Positions 44,617 through 56,143 of a stretch of 64,000 bases of DNA are shown here, piece after piece. The notes under the pieces were generated by a model, which was given only the letters and a program-made list of their open reading frames with translations, ran no database searches and had not been told where the DNA came from. The first letter of the stretch is position 1, and each line of letters starts with the position of its first letter. The DNA is taken from assembly GCF_022965805.1 (NCBI RefSeq), contig NW_027331365.1, positions 1 to 64,000 on the forward strand. Direction: 5' to 3'. The stretch comes from Primulina eburnea. Lineage: Eukaryota; Streptophyta; Magnoliopsida; Lamiales; Gesneriaceae. The translations under genes and the position numbers were made by a program.

Positions 44617-45001
44617 AGTTTTATATGTTTACCGCCTTGTTTGCATGGATTTAATGCTTGTTTGAGGATTTACTTTTGGGATTGATAACATAGAGTGAAT
44701 TAGGATGCATGCTCTACCTAGTTGAGAATAAGAATGTTATTATTTGATTGAGAACAAATTTATCGACCAATGATTTTATGGGGTCCAAATTGTAATTTTC
44801 AAAAAGTTGAGGGACCCAAAGTGCAATTTTTGAACTTTAAGGGGCCATATTGCAATTTTTTGATTTTCTGAGGATTAATTTCGAATTTTGGGGAATGATT
44901 TTTGGGTTAATTTAGTGATTATTTTAGGATTTTGGGTTAATTGCCGATAAAAAATCCCTTGAGTTCAACTCTATTATATTTGATGATATGTTTTGTCGTA
45001 G
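44601..45001 (+). other. Intron-like insert between gag and protease (401 nt)
   Basis: GTAACC after ACTG at 44600 and GTCGTAG before GGAGGATA at 45002. Removing it joins ...LITG to RISIASVATHALLDSGATHS, the normal uninterrupted junction of this retroelement lineage. T-rich. Contains three imperfect ~31-bp repeats (GGG..C.AA.TTG.AATTTT type, 44778-44872). Splicing is inferred from ends and frame only. Confidence 0.65.
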
Positions 45002-45312
45002 GGAGGATATCCATTGCAAGTGTAGCCACGCATGCATTGCTAGATTCAGGGGCTACGCATTCGTTTATATCCAAATCTTTCATGAAGTGACTAAGAATCA
45101 TACCAGTAGCGATGTATTCAAGGTTCAGAGTATCAATTCTATCCGGGGATCTGATGTTCACATCCCGAATAATGAGAGGATTGGAGCTTAAATTGCAACA
45201 AAAGGCAGTGCCGGCAGATCTTATAGTACTACCGTTACCAGAGTTTGACATCATATTGGGTATGGACTTGCTATCTTCTCAAGATGCAGTCATAGATTTT
45301 TCACAGATGTAA
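45002..45312 (+). pseudogene. Chromovirus aspartic protease
   Basis: ALLDSGATHSFISKSFMK with an intact D-S-G triad (about 45038-45055), then a TGA stop, then LPLPEFDIILGMDLLSSQDA. Frames change at about 45090-45110. Reading continues towards RT with several breaks. Confidence 0.85.
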
Positions 45313-46348
45313 GTTTCTGTCAGACCGCCCAGTGGAAAGCCATTTTTTTTAGGCAGCCAGACACCAGCAGTTCCCGCACTTCATTTCCTGATTGTGTGCG
45401 AGGAATCTTATCAAGAGAGGCTGCCAGGCATTCCTAGCCAGCATCGTATCAGTGACAGAGCCAGTCAGTCAGAAGCTGGAGGACATTGATGTAGTCGGGG
45501 AGTTCTCCGGAGTTTTCCCTGACGATGTTGTAGGCATACCCCAGACAGAGAGGTGGACTTTTCGATTGAGCTCATGCCAGGGACAATGCCGATATCAAAG
45601 GCACCCTAACGGTCAGAACCTATGGAGATTAAGGTGCTCAAAGATCAGAATCAGGATCTGTTAGATAAGGGTTTCATTCTCCCAAAGCTTTTCCCCATGG
45701 GACTCACCAGTACTATTTGTTAAGAAGAAGGATGGCAGCATGTGACAGTGCATTGACTACGGAGAGCTGAACAGGGTCACAGTTAGAATAAGTATTTGCC
45801 TAGGATCGAGAATTATTTGATCAGTTTCAGAGAGCCTCAGTGTTCTCCAAGATAGACCTCTGATCCGGACATCATCAGCTAAAGTGAGGGAGTCAGATGT
45901 GCATAAGACAGCTTTCCGGACGCGTTACGGGCACTATGAGTTTTTGGTGATTCTCTTCGGTCTGACGAACGCGCCAACGATCTTCATGGATCTCATGAAT
46001 CGTGTATTCCAGCCATTTTTAGATCAGTTCATCATAGTTCTCATTGAGGATATTCTGATCTATTCGAAGAGCAGGATGGAGAACAGTTTTCATCTGAGGA
46101 CAGTATTGCAGACTCTACAAGATAGACGACTGTATGCCAAGTTCAGCAAGTGTAAGTTTTGGCTCGACAGAGTGGCATTCTTGGGCCACATTTTATCTAA
46201 GGATGGCATAGAGGTCGACCCCAGCAAAGTAGAGGCAGTCAGAGATTGGCCGGTTCCGAAGAGAGTGACAGAGATTTGTAGTTTCTTGGGATTGGCAGGT
46301 TACTACAGGAATTTCATCCATGGCTTCTCTTCTATTGCGGTGCCTATG
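45313..46348 (+). pseudogene. Chromovirus reverse transcriptase, 5' part before the Athila insertion
   Basis: Upstream RT (45500-45880) is scattered over frames. From 45884 it is open: [20 protein letters not shown], the catalytic box [10 protein letters not shown] (first Asp changed to Glu), then [20 protein letters not shown] and [13 protein letters not shown]. Interrupted at 46348 after SSIAVPM and resumed at 60216. Confidence 0.9.
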
Positions 46349-47687
46349 TAATAAGTGCAATTTATTGCACTTTTATTACTTGTTTTTAACATGGAATTTT
46401 GTGATTCTTGAGCAGTTTTTATGTGATTTGTTGTTGTTTTTGTTGTTGTAGTTTGGAAGCTTAGAATGAGAGTTTGGAGTATTAAAGTGTTGAATTGGAA
46501 AGAGTAAAATATATATAAAAAAATACAGAGGCTATATCGCACCCGCGCTCATATTTGCACCGCACCCGCGCTAAAATCCATACCGCACCTGCGCTCACAC
46601 ACTAGTAGAAGCACCGCACCCGCGATGACTTCCTGACCGCACCCGCGCTCCTTGCAAGAAAGAATCCGGAAAATCTGTATTTGGGTGTGCTGCGCATGGA
46701 AGTCCAAGATTTTGGTGTGCTGCGAATTGAGGCTTGCCTGGACTATAAAAAGATATCATTTTCTTACCATCTAGGGTATTGGGAGCCAATGGAGGAGTAG
46801 AAGTTGCTGCTAGAGGATTGAAGATCCAAAATCATCAAGTTTTTGGAAAATCTTTTGCACAACTTCGGGGACAGAATCAGCACTTCAAACTCTTGTTCTA
46901 AGTTCTTCTTTCTATTTATTTTTCATTTGATATGCCTTGTTTTATAACCATGTTTTGTTATTTTGCTTGTGTTATCATGAAATAATTTTTATTTCTAGAG
47001 GAAAGATGGAACAAAGCTAGAAACCATGTGTTGGGTTTATGAACTAAGCTATTTAAGTTTTTTATATTGCTCATTTGTATTGTTCTAATCTATGCTTTCA
47101 GTTTATTGGCCATAATTTGAATGATTCATATGTTTACAATTTATCATTCGGAAGATGAAATTATAAACAAGAAAAAAGAAAAATACATCAATAGTATTTA
47201 TAGAGTTCGGGAGGGCCTATAATGCTATCGAAGCCCATAAAGAATCTAGTGCTTATTGTGTTATTTAATTGTAGATTGTTGATGGGGGCGTTGCAATCCA
47301 TTTTTAGATAACTAATATCTTCTTAACACTCGGGAGAGGTAGTAGATAATTTTAGGATTCATAACTAATGAATAAGAAGGATTTTTATAATATAGCTACA
47401 AGAAATTACACATGGTGGATAGTTGCGTGAAATCAGATCTCTAAATCTTTTATTCCATTGTCAATTGTTATAAATTGGTGTTACATTTAAATCAATTTTC
47501 AATTTAGTTATTCTTGCAAACAAATCTTTTAATGGATTATTCTAAATAAAGTCGAGACTATTTTAATCACAAGTACTAATATACATTTATATACACATTC
47601 CTCGTGGGATCGATACTTGTACTCAAAAATAAATTTTACTATAACTTGACGTCGTACGCTTGCGAGCAATCAAGAAAACACGCAACA
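46349..47687 (+). repeat. 5' LTR of Athila
   Basis: Starts TAATAAGTG (TG decayed to TA), ends ...AAACACGCAACA. TATA box TATAAAAAG at 46744-46752. A CCGCACCCGCGCT-type array lies upstream of it (46537-46650). Confidence 0.94.
46537..46650 (+). repeat. CCGCACCCGCG repeat array in Athila LTR
   Basis: Five units of the type (AC)CGCACCCGCGCT spaced by about 15-30 bp, ending about 94 bp before the TATA box. In the 3' LTR (59085-59175) the array has lost about 25 bp, one spacer plus a unit. Confidence 0.88.
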
Positions 47688-47693
47688 AGTTTT

Positions 47694-47711
47694 TGTCGCC
47701 GTTGCCGGGGA
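47694..47711 (+). other. Primer binding site (tRNA-Asp)
   Basis: TGTCGCCGTTGCCGGGGA, one mismatch from the complement of the plant tRNA-Asp 3' end, typical of Athila, six bases after the LTR. Confidence 0.9.
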
Positions 47712-47800
47712 ATGTTTATTTTAAATTTATATTTGTATTGTTACCAATTAGTCTAGATTTTAATGCAAACAACTTTGAGCTCAAGCCCGCATTGATAAAC

Positions 47801-49354
47801 ATGGTTCAACAGAACCAATTTGGGGGAGCCGCTACTGCAGATTCTCATCTACATCTCAGAACATTCCTTGAAATCACTGACACGGTAAAGATAAATGGTG
47901 TTCCTGATGATATAATTCGATTGAGCTTGTTTCTTTTTTCTCTTAGGGACCAAGAAAGAGTATGGCTCCAATCGCTTCCTTTGGGGAGTATCACTACATG
48001 GCAGGAGTTAGCAACCAAGTTCCTTGCTAAATATTTTCCACCTACTAAGTCTGTACAATTGAAGATTGAGATATGTACTTTTAGGCAAACTGACTTTGAG
48101 CAATTATATGAGGCATGGGAACGGTATAAGGAGTTTTTGAAGAGGTGTCCAAACCATGGCTTTGAAGATTGGGTACAGATTGTATTGTTTTACAAGGGTT
48201 TGAATGGACAAACGAGAGGCACTGTGGATGCAGCAGCTGGTGGCACGGTATTTGCCAAATCACCTGATCAAGCATATGATTTTCGTGAACAGATGACCAT
48301 TAAAAGTTATCAGTGGCCGTCTGAGAGGTCAGGAGTAAAGAAGCCAGCTGGAATTTATGTCGTAGATCCTATTACATCACTCACCGCACAAGTTTCAGCT
48401 TTAACAACTCAAATTACAGCTATGAATAAAGCTAGTACAACAGAGGTTGAAAATGCATCGGTTGTTATTGAAGAACCAAATATTCCTGATGAGGCTAATT
48501 ATGTCAAAAATAGGAATTTTGGTGGATACGGAGGATATCCAGGTAACCCTCCCCCTAACATTTATCATCCTGGTTTGAGAAATCATGAGAATTTTTCATA
48601 TGCTAATAATAAGAATGTGTTGAATCCTCCACCGGGGTTCAATACATCGAAGAGGGAAGGAAAGCCTTCACTTGAGGATCTAGCTGAGACATTTGTTGCT
48701 GAATCTAGTAAAAGGATGGCTAGGACTGAATCTCGTCTTGATGGCACGGAAACTCACATGGTAAATATGGGTGCCACAATGAAATCATTGGAGACACAAA
48801 TTGGACAGTTGGCTAATGTATTGAGAGATCAAAATAGAGGTCCATTCCCAAGTAATACTGAAGTGAATCCAAAGGAGCAATGCAAAGCTGTAACTTTGAG
48901 AAGTGGAAGAGAAATTGAGGTTAAAAAATCCAAAGAGAATGAGGAAAATGAGAAGAGAGTTGAAGAAGATGAATGTGAAAATGGAAAGGAGAACAAGGTT
49001 GAGGAGTCTCGGATTGAACCTGAAGTTGAACGGATTCCTATACTGAAACCGAATCTTCCATACCCATAGAGATTTCGGAAGAAGATTATCGATGATCAAT
49101 TTGCAAAATTTTTGGAGATTTTCAATAAGTTTCACATCAACATTCCATTTGCTGATACTTTAGAGCAAATGCCAAACTATGCAAAGTTCATCAGAGATGT
49201 TATGTCAAAGAAGAGAAATTTGCAAGAGTTCGAGACAGTAAAGTTGATTGAAGAGTACAGCGCCATTATCCAAAAGAAGTTACCACAAAAACTAAAAGAT
49301 CCAGGGAGTTTTACTATTCCTTGTATTATTGGTAGTACTCATGTTAATAAAGTT
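47801..49354 (+). pseudogene. Athila gag
   Basis: ATG at 47801 (MVQQNQFGG; the long ORF opens at 47660 but the conserved start is here). The capsid core has DTVKINGVPDDIIRLSLF, RVWLQSLPLGSITTWQELA and FLAKYFPPTKSVQLK. A long Lys/Glu-rich C-terminal part follows. A nonsense change makes TAG at 49067-49069 (Gln codon expected). The frame then continues (RFRKKIIDDQFAKFLEIF) to about 49354, where a shift leads into the protease. Confidence 0.92.
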
Positions 49355-49661
49355 ATGTGATCTTGGAGCGAGTATTAATCTTATGTCATTTTCTATTTAT
49401 AGGGACTTGGAGCTTGGGGAGGTCAAACCAACCACTATAACTTTGCAACTTGCAGATAGGTCACTCACATATCATCGTGGAATTGTTGAAGATATTTTGG
49501 TAAAAGTTGACAAGTTTATCTTCCCTGCTGATTTTGTAATACTTGATATGGAGGAGGATCAAGATGCTCCATTGATTTTTGGGCGACCCTTCTTAGCCAT
49601 TGGAAAAGCATTGATAGAAGATGTACACAAAGGAGAACTCACCTTGAGAGTTGGTGGGGAA
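49329..49661 (+). pseudogene. Athila protease
   Basis: KLCDLGASINLMSFSIYRDL with the D-L-G-A active site normal for Athila, then FVILDMEEDQDAPLIFGRPF and HKGELTLRVGGE. It ends abruptly where a reverse LTR begins at 49662. About 200 residues normally found between protease and RT are absent. Confidence 0.9.
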
Positions 49662-52404
49662 TGAAACGACCTCGATTTTTTTTTTCTAATCTTAAATCAT
49701 AAACTTTAAATTACTAAATAAAAAATCTAACATAATCACGAACCATAATAATTTAACAATTTAAATCTCAAGTGCATAAAATAAATCCTAAATCATCGAC
49801 TAACCAAATTTCCTAAATCGACCTTTGAAAAGATCACTAACAATAAAATAAAGTATAATAAATATCTCTAATTAAATCTTTAGCATAAATCTTTAAATCA
49901 TAAATCCATTTAGCTAGTGCGGAAACATAAAGGCCATCGGGTGTGTACTGCTGCACTCGATAGACTCGATCGTCACCGCCTTCAAAAATCATCAAATCCT
50001 GCATCATACAAACCTAGTGAGTCCAAAGACTCAACGCGTTCTAAACATAGATAAAAAATAATACATATACATCCACATGCATTTAAAAATCATATTTTTA
50101 TTTAAAATAATCTTTTGAACATAAATAAACCATTAAAAATTATTTGAGCATAAATAAATCATAAATAGTAAAATCATTTTAAAATAACTTTAAGCATAAA
50201 TAAATCTTTTAAAAAAATCATTTAAAAATAGCTTTAATCATTATCATAAAGCATATATCATAAAATCATTAAAATCGTAAATCTTTCAATCATATATAAT
50301 TTTGGGTGAAGTTTGATCCTTGAAAGTGACTAGCTTTTATCCTTCGGTCGACTGCAGTCTTAGCTCCACATGGCCCATGGGGGTGTGCACTAGGCTCCAC
50401 CATGGAAATACGATCGTCGGGGTTCTCTCGGGAGCCTTTTCCCATAGACATGTTCTCTTAAGGCCTTTTCCCATAAATGGGTTCCCTCGGGGGCCTTTTC
50501 CCGTAGATGGGTTCCCTCTGTGGCCTTTTCCCCTCACGTTATCCCCACAAAATCATATATCATAAATCATATCTTTTGTCACAGTCACTTCACATCCTTT
50601 AAAGTATTTTTCCTTTTCTTTAAAAATCATAAAATAGCGCAACTTTCCAAAAATAACATTTTAAACAGTAAAAATTGCACAGATTTATCATAAATCGTAA
50701 AAATACATATTATCATCAAAATCATCATAATAAATCATGAAAAATCATTTAACATGAGTTATGATCCTTCGGGACGCTGCCAAGCGTTTTTCGTATTTTC
50801 CTAAGTGTAAAAAGACCGTTTTGCCCCTGGACGTAAAAATTATAGAATTTATACTTTTCTCACATTTAATGACATGTAATTATTCTAAATAATTATTTAA
50901 ACTTATATGAATTTTCTTATATTTTTATTTGGCTTAAATCGATCTTAAATATAACGTATTAATGCGTTTTAATCTCGAATTAAACCAAACCGTAATATAA
51001 AATTCCCAAATTAAAAAATTAGGCTTTTAATAATTATTTGAGCTAAAATACAATTTTTCATAATTTTATGAAGCATAAAACTAGACTTTTAAATTAACTC
51101 GTTATTTAGCGTTTCGTGCGGCAATTAAATCCAGGATAAATTCAAAACTCATTATTTTGATCCCAAATTTTAAACATAACATTTTTAAGATTTATTATAC
51201 CCTTCCAAGTCATGAGCCACACCCGTGGACCCATGGTTCTATTTTTTCTTTATTAAATTCGAAATATGACACCTAATCGAAACCACCGAGCCATCTCCCA
51301 ATTTACTCGAGCCACGCCCGAGCCACCTCGAGCCAAACCCTAGTCAACCAACCTAGGCACCCCTCCAGACCAATCCCAGCCCAAAGAACCAGCCCCTAAG
51401 TCGCTCAAACTCACCTGAACTGAAACCAAAAATATTTGTAAGTGTTGTGCGTGAGTTTCCTTGGGTGTTAGGACTCCTAACTATTCCACGACTCTCCCAA
51501 CCGAGCCACCACCAAACCCACCTATTCCTAACCATCCCTGGACCACCGCCAGCCCCTACCCAGACCAGTCCAAGCCCTGAACCCAAGAGGCGAAGCTTCT
51601 GAATCAGGGACCCAACCTGCGCGCTACACTTTGCTGTCATGGCTTCCCTCACGTTTCTTCGAGCCAACGCCCAGAGCAGCCACTCCAACACCTGGCCTGA
51701 CCCCTGCCCATGACCCTAGGACCCTGATGAACCTACCCTGAGCCACCCAGCCCCAGCAGCCAGCCCCCTTGGCTGCTGTCCCTACAATTTGATCGCGCGA
51801 GGTGACCCTTCTCCATGGGACTCCTCCAAGGCTAAGCGTGAGGGGTCCTAGCACCCTAAACAGAGACCACCCTTAACCCTGGACGAGCTCTGGTCGAGCC
51901 ACCTTTCCCCATGCATAAAAAAACGAGCCAATTGATTTGCACCAACCAACCAAACCCACGGCTCCTTCATTGAATTGATGCCCACGGTTCCAGCTTGGTT
52001 TTCTCCTTAAAATTTGTCATGTTTTGATTATATTTCAATTATATATCTTCCTACCTTGGCAGCGTATCGTTGGATTCAAATAGTTTTTCATAAAAACGCA
52101 AAAACGTCGTATAAACATTCTACCGTAAAAATTATCGAATACCTATTTTATTCTTGCATCAACAATTAAATCATGCATAATATGATTTTTATGATGCTAA
52201 AAGAGTTTAGGAAACTTGCCTTTGAGTTTATAACGCTCGATTATTCGATCTTCGACGAGGGTGCAACGTTGGACTACCGGACGACGAAGAACTCCTAGCC
52301 TTTTTCTTCTCCTTATTTTCGAAAATATTGTGAGTGTGTGCAAGGTGTTCTCGGCTGATGGAGGCTGAAATATGAGGGTTTGAAGACTAGGTTTAGTTAT
52401 TTAT
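49662..52404 (-). mobile_element. Truncated Ty3/gypsy LTR, minus strand, inserted in Athila
   Basis: Minus-strand 3' end ...CGAGGTCGTTTCA at 49662. The Tekay-type block (GAGTCTTTGGACTC, complement of 50019-50032) places the 3' part on the left. The U3 end near 52404 is cut just at a TTATAAATAAC tract, and no CA terminus or matching 5-bp duplication is present. The loss coincides with loss of about 600 bp of Athila, so one deletion probably removed both. ORFs inside (51353-51854 and others) are not genes. Confidence 0.75.
50422..50540. repeat. ~30-bp minisatellite, four copies
   Basis: GTTC(C/T)CTC..GGGGCCTTTTCCC-type units start at 50422, 50452, 50481 and 50511. The 81-codon ORF over this region is a by-product. 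Confidence 0.9.
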
Positions 52405-53924
52405 AAACTTAATTACCTATTAATGAAGTGTTGAAATTGTTAAATGCTGGAGTTATATATGCTTTTTCTGACAGCAGTTGGGTGTCTCTTGTGCAAGTAA
52501 TGCCTAAAAAGGGTGGAATGACTGTGGTAAAGAATGAAAATGATGAACTAATATCTACTCGTACTGTGACTGGATGGCGAGTATGTATTGATTATAGGAA
52601 GTTGTACGATGCCACACGTAAAGATCATTTTCCATTGCCTTTATTGATCAAATGCTTGATAGACTTGCTGGTTATTGTCACTACTGTTTTTTAGATGGTT
52701 ATTCAGGTTATAACCAGATTGCTATAGCACAAGAAGATCAAGAGAAGACAACCTTTACGTGCCCCTATGGAACGTTTTCTTTTAGGAGGATGCCTTTTGG
52801 GCTATGCAATGCACCTGCTACTTTATAGAGATGTATGATGGTCATATTTGCAGACATGGCGGAAGACATCATGGAAGTATTCAAGGATGATTTCTCGGTA
52901 TTTAGCTCTTCATTTGATCACTGTTTATATAATCTTTCCCTTGTTTTGCAGATATGTCAAGAAAAGAACTTAGTTCTTAAGGGAGAAGCGTCATTTTATG
53001 GTCCAAGAGGGTATTGTTCTTGAACATAAAGTGCCTTCAAAGGGATTAGAGGTAGAAAGAGCCAAAGTAGTTGTAATTGAAAAGCTTCCACCACCAAAGA
53101 ACATCAAAGGGATAAGGAGTTTCTTAGGACACGCCGGGTTTTATCGTAGAATTATCAAAGATTTTTCTTAGATTACTACACCTTTGTGTAATTTTCTTGA
53201 AAAAGAATCCACTTTTATTTTTTATGATGATTGTCTGCAGGCATTTGAGAAAATCAAGAAGGCATTGGTGACAGGACCAATCATGTTAGTACCAGATTGG
53301 AAGGAGCCCTTTGAGTTGATGTGTAATGCTAGTGATTATGCAGTAGGTGTGGTGTTGGGCCAAAGGCGTGATAATTTTTGTAGATCCATCTACTATGCAA
53401 CTCGAACCATGGAGACCGCACAACAAAATTACACAACTACTGAAAAGGAGATGCTTGCAGTATTGTTTACATTTGACAAGTTTAGACCCTACTTTGTTGG
53501 CACAAAGATAATTGTTTTCACTGACCATGCAGCTTTTCGATACCTATTTGCCAAGAAGGATGAAAAACCACGTTTGATAAGGTGGATTTTATTGCTCCAA
53601 GAGTTTGATTTTGAAGTGAAGGATAGGAAGGGGTGTGAAAATCAAGTGGCTGACCACTTGTCACGGGTTGAACTTGAAGATAAATTAGATGAAGGAACCA
53701 TAAAAGAAGCATTCCCAGATGAACAACTGTTTGTGGTAAATGCTACACTTCCTTGGTTTGCTGATATAGCTAATTTCTTGTCTTGTGGTACTCTCCCTCC
53801 ATATTTGAGTTATCACCAGAAGAAGAAATTCTTTCACAATGAAAAGTTTTACCTATGGGATGATCCATACGTCTTCAAGAGATGTGCTGATCAGATGATT
53901 AGAAGATGCGTAGCGGAGGAATAA
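52405..53924 (+). pseudogene. Athila reverse transcriptase and RNase H
   Basis: Resumes at a damaged RLNPIMK-like start, then EVLKLLNAGVIYAFSDSSWV and GWRVCIDYRKLYDATRKDHF. A one-base shift occurs near 52645, a stop at about 52828, and the catalytic box reads VFKDDFSVF (DD kept). A second shift lies near 52985. RNase H (53184-53924) has [15 protein letters not shown], where the catalytic Asp is Asn, then [31 protein letters not shown] and NQVADHLSR. Confidence 0.92.
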
Positions 53925-55037
53925 GCAAAAGTAATTCTTGAACAATGCCATTCTTCACCATATGGCGACCACTTTGGAGTATCAAGAACAACATCAAAGG
54001 TATTACATTCTAGTTTTTATTGGCCTACTTTATTCAAAGATAGTTATACCTTAGCTAATCATGTGACAGATGCCAAAGGGTTGGCAATATTTCTAGACGC
54101 AATGAGTTTCCATTGACCAATATTTTGGAAGTTGAACTTTTTGATGTTTGGGGTATTGACTTCATGGGACCATTCCCATCTTCTTTTGGTCAATCGTATA
54201 TTTTTCTTGATGTGGATTATGTGTCGAAAATGGGTGGAAGAAATTGCCACCAATACTAATGATGCTCGAGTGGTTGCTAAGTTTGTTGAAGATGTGAACA
54301 TCTTCACAAGATTTGGGACACCAAGAGCCATAATTAGTGATGAACGTACACATTTTTGTAATAAAATCTTTAGCTCACTTTTGGCTAAATATGATATGAA
54401 GCATAAGTTGACTCTGGCATACCACCCACAAGCAAATGGACAAGCAAAAGTATTCAATCGGGAGATTAAGCTGATATTGGAAAAAACGGTGAAGACAAAC
54501 CGGAAGGATTGGGCACTGAAGTTGGATGATGCCTTATGGGCGTACAGAACGGCATTCAAGACACCTATTGGAATGTCACCCTATAGGTTGGTCTTTGGTA
54601 AGGTCTGTCACTTACCACTGGAATTGGAACACAGGGCTTTTTGGGCCGTGAAAAAGCTCAACTTTGACATGGAAGCATCTGGTGAGCAGCGGCTATTGCA
54701 ATTGAATGAGATGGGGGAGTTCAGAAATGAGGCTTATGAGAACGCAAAGATCTACAAGGAGAAGACCAAGAAGTGGCACGACAACCATATCTTGCATAGA
54801 AATTTCGAGCCCAAACAACAAGTACTATTGTTCAATTCACACCTCAAACTATTTCCTGGTAAGCTAAAATCAAGATGGTCGGGGCCATTTACAATAGAAT
54901 CAGTCCAACCATATGGATCCATTGAGCTAAGATGCAATGACGGAAGAACGTTTAAAGTAAATGGACAACGGATCAAGCATTATTATGGGACTGAAGTACG
55001 GAATCTTGACAACATTCCTTTGGGCGGATCAACTTGA
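53925..55037 (+). pseudogene. Athila integrase
   Basis: The zinc-binding part includes SSPYGDHFG and [16 protein letters not shown] (about 54060). Core Asp in [10 protein letters not shown] (about 54150), a frameshift near 54220, second Asp in [12 protein letters not shown]. The third catalytic residue is Lys instead of Glu ([13 protein letters not shown], 35 residues after the second Asp), so the enzyme should be dead. The C-terminal part [20 protein letters not shown] is typical. It stops at 55037. Confidence 0.92.
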
Positions 55038-55247
55038 TGTAGATTGGTGGCAGTCGGGCTGACGACGTTAAACCAAGCGCTTTTTGGGAGGCAATCCAAA
55101 TTTTGTTTCTTTATTACATTTCGTTTTAAGTTTTACTTTTATTCTTGTATTTTTTTGGTTTAGTGTGTTCTTGTATTCCCAAAAATCTTATGAATACCTA
55201 TTGTGTTTTTGAGGACTAAAAATTAGAGGAGAAAACAATTTCAAAGA

Positions 55248-55617
55248 GTGCACCCACGCTACAAAAATTATCGCCCCTGCGGTGGTTTAAGACAGAAAAT
55301 TACAAATTTCCAGTAGTCATACCGCACCCGCGGTCCATTATTGAACGCACCGGCATTAGATTGAAAGAGCCAACACCGCGCCCTCGGTATTTTTTACAGC
55401 GCACCTGCGGTGTTTGCTGAATGAAGAATGAAAATTTCCAGTAGGCAAAGCGCACCCACGGCCTATTTTGTAGTGCACCCACGATACGTTTCCAGAACCA
55501 ACACCGCACCAGCGGTAAGATATGAACCACACCTGCGGTCGGTGAAGGTCGAAAATTCAAAAATTCCAGTAGCTTTACCGCACCCGCGGTATGTTCTGGA
55601 CCGCACCCACGGTCGAT
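55248..55617 (+). repeat. ACCGCACCCGCGGT-type array before the third Athila ORF
   Basis: About ten units with arms ACCGC and GCGGT around ACCC, perfect or decayed (for example 55321, 55503, 55577, 55601), 25-45 bp apart. Same motif class as in the Athila LTR. Located 0.5-0.9 kb before the ORF at 56144. Confidence 0.88.
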
Positions 55618-56143
55618 GCTTTTAAATTCTGAAACAGGCACACATTGGACATAACCGAAGAACATTTCTCCTCAATCTCTCCTTCACTTCGAAATACTCT
55701 CTCAAGAACACATTCCACACTCGATTTTTTTCTTCCAAATACACATTTCCCACTCCACACATTCATACCTTCAATCATTTCATCCAATATACATCTTCAT
55801 TCCACAAATTCAACACCAAACCTAGGGTGTGAAAATGGGGCTCGAAAATTTTCTACCAAGGATTGATTGGAGCTTTGATTTTGTTCTTCCAAGACAAATT
55901 TCAAAACTAAAGATGAGAAAATCCATACTACATTTGCTTTGAAATTCAAAATTATTGGTGTTATTGGCTATGAAAGAAAAATTAAATTTTATTGGACTGC
56001 ATTCTTGGCATTGTTGATTGGATTGGTGTGTATATTGTTGAGTTGTAGTTATTGTGATTAATAAGTTCGGGGGAGTGAAAGAATCATCAAGTTTAGTGAA
56101 TTGAATTGAAGGGGAAGTTGGTGCTTTGAAAGTGTTTGACAAA

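Noticed and set aside
51353..51854. Minus-strand ORFs with Trp/Gly-rich peptides
   Set aside because: Inside the truncated reverse LTR in Athila; no conserved domain and overlapping frames.
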